The notes under the pieces were generated by a model. It had not been told where the DNA came from and did no database searches. It saw only the letters and a list, made by a program, of their open reading frames with translations. Below are positions 2,485-5,019 of a stretch of DNA of 5,019 nt, piece after piece; the first letter of the stretch is position 1; each line of letters opens with the position of its first letter. The DNA is taken from positions 1 through 5,019 of the forward strand of contig CAYOBW010000414.1 of NCBI GenBank assembly GCA_964402115.1, read 5' to 3'. Source of the DNA: CAYOBW01 sp964402115 (GTDB taxonomy: Bacteria; Verrucomicrobiota; Kiritimatiellia; UBA8416; CAYOBW01). The position numbers and the translations under genes were made by a program.

Positions 2485-5019
2485 ATGGGGTTACGGTTGC
2501 GAACGTGGGCGCTCGGGTGCGGGGTGTTGCTGGCGGCAGCATGGGGGACGTGCGCGCCGGCGTCCGACCGGGCTCCCGACGCGCTGGCGCAGCTGCGGCT
2601 GCTGCGGCCGGAGGCCGTGCGCCTGGCGTTGGCGGACATGGCCGAGACGTGGCCGGCGCGCTGCCCGCTGGCTCCCCGTGAGGCGTGGCTGCAGGGGCTG
2701 CCCGCGCGCCACGCCGACGCGCTGAAGGGCCTGGCGGCCGGCGACACGAACGCACTGCCCGCCGCGGAGGCGCTGCTGGCCGAAGTCCGCGCGGCGTTGC
2801 TCGCGAATCCGCTTGTCGACGGCGAGCGCCTCCTCGTCCTGCGGCGCGGCTTCCTCAAGGGCGAAGCCCGTCAGCCCCCAGCCTCGTGGCAGGGCGGCCT
2901 CGGCGTGGGCGACCTGAACGCCCACTCGAGCGACACGATTCCCCGGTCCGGGCACTGGCGCGACGCCCTCGTGGAACTCGGCAGCCTGCGCGGGCAGGTG
3001 ACGGAGCGCAGCATCTACGCGCCGACCAACGGCGAGACGGTGATCGAGCCGGACCTGAACGCCGACGGCGAGCGCATCCTGTTCGCGCAGAACGGCGCGG
3101 TCGAGAAGAACTGGCGCCTCTGGGAGGTGCGCGCGGACGGCTCGGGGCTGCGGCAGGTATCGCCCGACGATGGCGCCGACGTCGGGCACTTCGACCCGTG
3201 CTACCTGCCCAACGACGGGATCGTCTTCGCCTCCACCGCATCGTACCAGGGGCTCCCGTGCGAGTTCGGCTCGCGCGCCATGGTCTGTCTCTACCGCCTG
3301 GACCCGGCGACGAAGGCCGTGCGGCAACTCACCTTCGAGCAGGACAGCGACTGGAACCCGGCCGTGCTGCCGAACGGACGCGTGATGTACCTGCGCTGGG
3401 AGTACGCGGACCAATCCCACGCCAACACGCGCATCCTGTTTCACATGAACCCGGACGGCACCGACCAGCGCGAGCTGCGCGGGAGCGGCTCGTGGTTCCC
3501 TGGCGCGTTCTTCGGGGCCCGCGCGATCCCGGGGCAGTCGAGCCTGATCATCGGCGTCGCCGGCGGCCATCACGACGTGCCGCGCTCGGGGCGGCTGCTG
3601 TTGTTCGACACGGCGGCCGGCCGGCGCGACGGCGCGGGCATTGTGCAGGAGCTGCCCGGCCGCGGCGCGCCCGTCGCCCCGCTCGTGCGCGACGGCCTGG
3701 TCGGCGGCCACATGCCGCAGTTCCTGCACCCGTGGCCGCTGAGCGAGCGCTACCACCTGGCCGCGATGAAGCCGCGGGCGGAGGGCCTGTGGGGCATCTA
3801 CCTGGTGGACGTCTTCGACAACCTCACGCTGATCCACGCAGGCGAGGGGCTGGCCTACCTCGAACCCATGCTCCTGCGTGCCGCGCCGCCGCCGCCCGTG
3901 CTGCCCGACCGCGTGAACCTGGCCACCGACACGGCGACGGCCCACGTGCACGACATCTACGCCGGGCCCGGCCTGGCGGGCGTGCCGCGCGGCGTCGTGA
4001 AGCGGCTGCGCGTGATCGAGTACTACTTCAGCTGGCGCGGGATGGGCGGCCTGTACGGCACGCTCGGCATGGACGGGCCGTGGGATGTGAAGCGGGTGCT
4101 GGGCACCGTGCCCGTGCACGAGGACGGCTCGGCCTACTTCACGATCCCGGCCAACTCGCCGATCGCCGTGCAGCCCCTCGACGCCCAGGGGCAGGCGCTG
4201 CAGCTCATGCGCTCCTGGATGGTGGGCATGCCGGGCGAGCGGCTCTCCTGCGTCGGCTGCCACGAGGGGCAGGACATGACGCCCCGCCCGACGGCGGTGC
4301 TGCGGCGCGAGCCGGACCCGATCACGCCGTGGCTGGGCCCGGCGCGCGGGTTCAGCTTCGTGCGCGAGGTGCAGCCGGTGCTCGACCGCTACTGCGCGGG
4401 CTGCCACAACGGCGCCCCTCCCGGCGGCCTGCCGCCCGCGACCCCGGCCCCGCTGCCGTCGCCGACCAACGCTCCCGCGCGCACGAAGCCCGACCTCCGC
4501 GGCGGCTTCGCGCTGCAGGGGTGGCAGACGGCCATGGCCGGGCACTGGGGCGGCGGCGGGCGGTTCACGACCGCCTACGCCGCGCTGCACCGCTACCTGC
4601 GCCGCCCCGGCATCGAGGGCGACCGCCGGATGTTCTCCCCGCTGGACTACCATTTCGGCCAGACCGAGCTCGGGCAGTTGCTGCGTAAGGGCCATCACGG
4701 CGTGCAGCTCGACCCCGCCAGCTTCGAGCGGCTCGCGGCGTGGCACGATTTGAACGCGCCGTTCTTCGGCACGTGGGGCGAAATCCCGCCCTTCAGCGAC
4801 GCGCGCAGGAACAAGAAGAGCCTCAGCGAGTCGACGGTCGACGCGGCTGCCGCCCGCGGGGCCGAGCTGCGCCGGAAGTACGTGCCGATGGGGCCCTTCC
4901 CGGACTACGAGGCCGTGCCGGACCTGCCGCCTTACGACACGACGTTCGTGCCGCCCGCCCAGCCGCCGCAGGCGGCGCCCGCGGCGGCCGCGGGTGCGCC
5001 CGACTGGCCGTTCGAGGCC
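2485..5019 (+). CDS. Exported di-heme HzsA-related protein, 3' end beyond window
   Basis: The frame is open for 845 codons to the window edge. Residues 1-26 form a signal peptide (cleavage near APA, 24-26), so the protein acts in the periplasm or at the surface, where c-type hemes are attached. A helical N-terminal region follows, with the ANPLVDGERLLVLRR segment from 107. A beta-propeller-like region holds PD40/TolB-type strands: DLNADGERILFAQNG from 190, FDPCYLPNDGIVFAST from 236 and NPAVLPNGRVMYLRWEYAD from about 290. About 505-593 resembles the hydrazine synthase alpha middle domain (MGGLYGTLGMDGPWDVKRVL, then GSAYFTIPANSPIAVQPLDA, then LMRSWMVGMPGERLSCVGCH). Heme motifs are CVGCH at 589-593 and CAGCH at 637-641. 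DYHFGQTELGQLLRKGHHGV (721-740) supplies possible distal ligands His723, His737 and His738. AWHDLNAPFFGTWGEI (from 752) ends the conserved core. An Ala/Pro-rich linker precedes PDWPFEA at the edge, so a further domain is likely. Anammox HzsA makes hydrazine; the substrate of these non-anammox relatives is unknown. Probably co-transcribed with the glycosidase. Confidence 0.9.
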   Translation, partial: MGLRLRTWALGCGVLLAAAWGTCAPASDRAPDALAQLRLLRPEAVRLALADMAETWPARCPLAPREAWLQGLPARHADALKGLAAGDTNALPAAEALLAEVRAALLANPLVDGERLLVLRRGFLKGEARQPPASWQGGLGVGDLNAHSSDTIPRSGHWRDALVELGSLRGQVTERSIYAPTNGETVIEPDLNADGERILFAQNGAVEKNWRLWEVRADGSGLRQVSPDDGADVGHFDPCYLPNDGIVFASTASYQGLPCEFGSRAMVCLYRLDPATKAVRQLTFEQDSDWNPAVLPNGRVMYLRWEYADQSHANTRILFHMNPDGTDQRELRGSGSWFPGAFFGARAIPGQSSLIIGVAGGHHDVPRSGRLLLFDTAAGRRDGAGIVQELPGRGAPVAPLVRDGLVGGHMPQFLHPWPLSERYHLAAMKPRAEGLWGIYLVDVFDNLTLIHAGEGLAYLEPMLLRAAPPPPVLPDRVNLATDTATAHVHDIYAGPGLAGVPRGVVKRLRVIEYYFSWRGMGGLYGTLGMDGPWDVKRVLGTVPVHEDGSAYFTIPANSPIAVQPLDAQGQALQLMRSWMVGMPGERLSCVGCHEGQDMTPRPTAVLRREPDPITPWLGPARGFSFVREVQPVLDRYCAGCHNGAPPGGLPPATPAPLPSPTNAPARTKPDLRGGFALQGWQTAMAGHWGGGGRFTTAYAALHRYLRRPGIEGDRRMFSPLDYHFGQTELGQLLRKGHHGVQLDPASFERLAAWHDLNAPFFGTWGEIPPFSDARRNKKSLSESTVDAAAARGAELRRKYVPMGPFPDYEAVPDLPPYDTTFVPPAQPPQAAPAAAAGAPDWPFEA

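Noticed and set aside
2685..4688. Long plus-strand open frame (about 667 codons) in another frame of the same region
   Set aside because: Its product is Arg/Pro/Ala low complexity without domains; it is a GC-driven shadow of the gene starting at 2485.
2491..4746. Very long open frame on the minus strand (about 750 codons) antisense to the HzsA-related gene
   Set aside because: High GC makes stops rare in shadow frames. The product is Arg/Ala/His-rich with no recognisable domain, while the plus frame has a signal peptide, heme motifs and family motifs.
2485..5019. Annotation as a genuine hydrazine synthase subunit (hzsA)
   Set aside because: Only fold-level similarity is visible, the +4 Tyr after the first heme motif is absent, and there is no partner subunit in the window. 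No gene symbol is given.

Overview
This is a strongly GC-rich bacterial window in which codon third positions are almost all G or C. Gene content and style point to the PVC group (Verrucomicrobiota, Kiritimatiellota, Lentisphaerota or Planctomycetota). The main pointers are a secreted di-heme protein of the HzsA-related type, a stand-alone six-hairpin glycosidase, and intergenic DNA full of short-period repeats (TTGGACA, TCAGAAT, GAGGAC units) of a kind I associate from memory with those genomes. The phylum is inferred, not proven.

Layout. Positions 1-120 are non-coding, with GAGGAC-type repeats and an inverted repeat that runs into the end of the first gene. Positions 121-498 (minus strand) encode a small membrane-anchored protein with a BamE/SmpA-OmlA-like domain. 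Positions 499-912 form a divergent intergenic region of about 400 bp. It carries an imperfect inverted repeat, a TTGGACA microrepeat and four compact hairpins, the last one just upstream of the next ribosome binding site. Positions 913-2439 (plus) encode an exported six-hairpin glycosidase of about 508 residues. After a 45-bp gap holding a TCAGAAT microrepeat, a large exported protein starts at 2485 (plus) and runs off the right edge at 5019 with no stop.

That last protein is the most notable. It has a helical N-terminus, a beta-propeller-like PD40 region, a domain resembling the middle domain of the hydrazine synthase alpha subunit, two CXXCH heme motifs (CVGCH and CAGCH), and an Ala/Pro-rich tail that probably leads into another domain. 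It is a paralogue-type relative of HzsA. Nothing here indicates anammox metabolism, and its substrate is unknown.

The glycosidase and the heme protein share a strand and have a short gap with no visible terminator, so they may be co-transcribed. Both look exported. A role in periplasmic or surface polysaccharide processing with a redox component is possible but remains inference.
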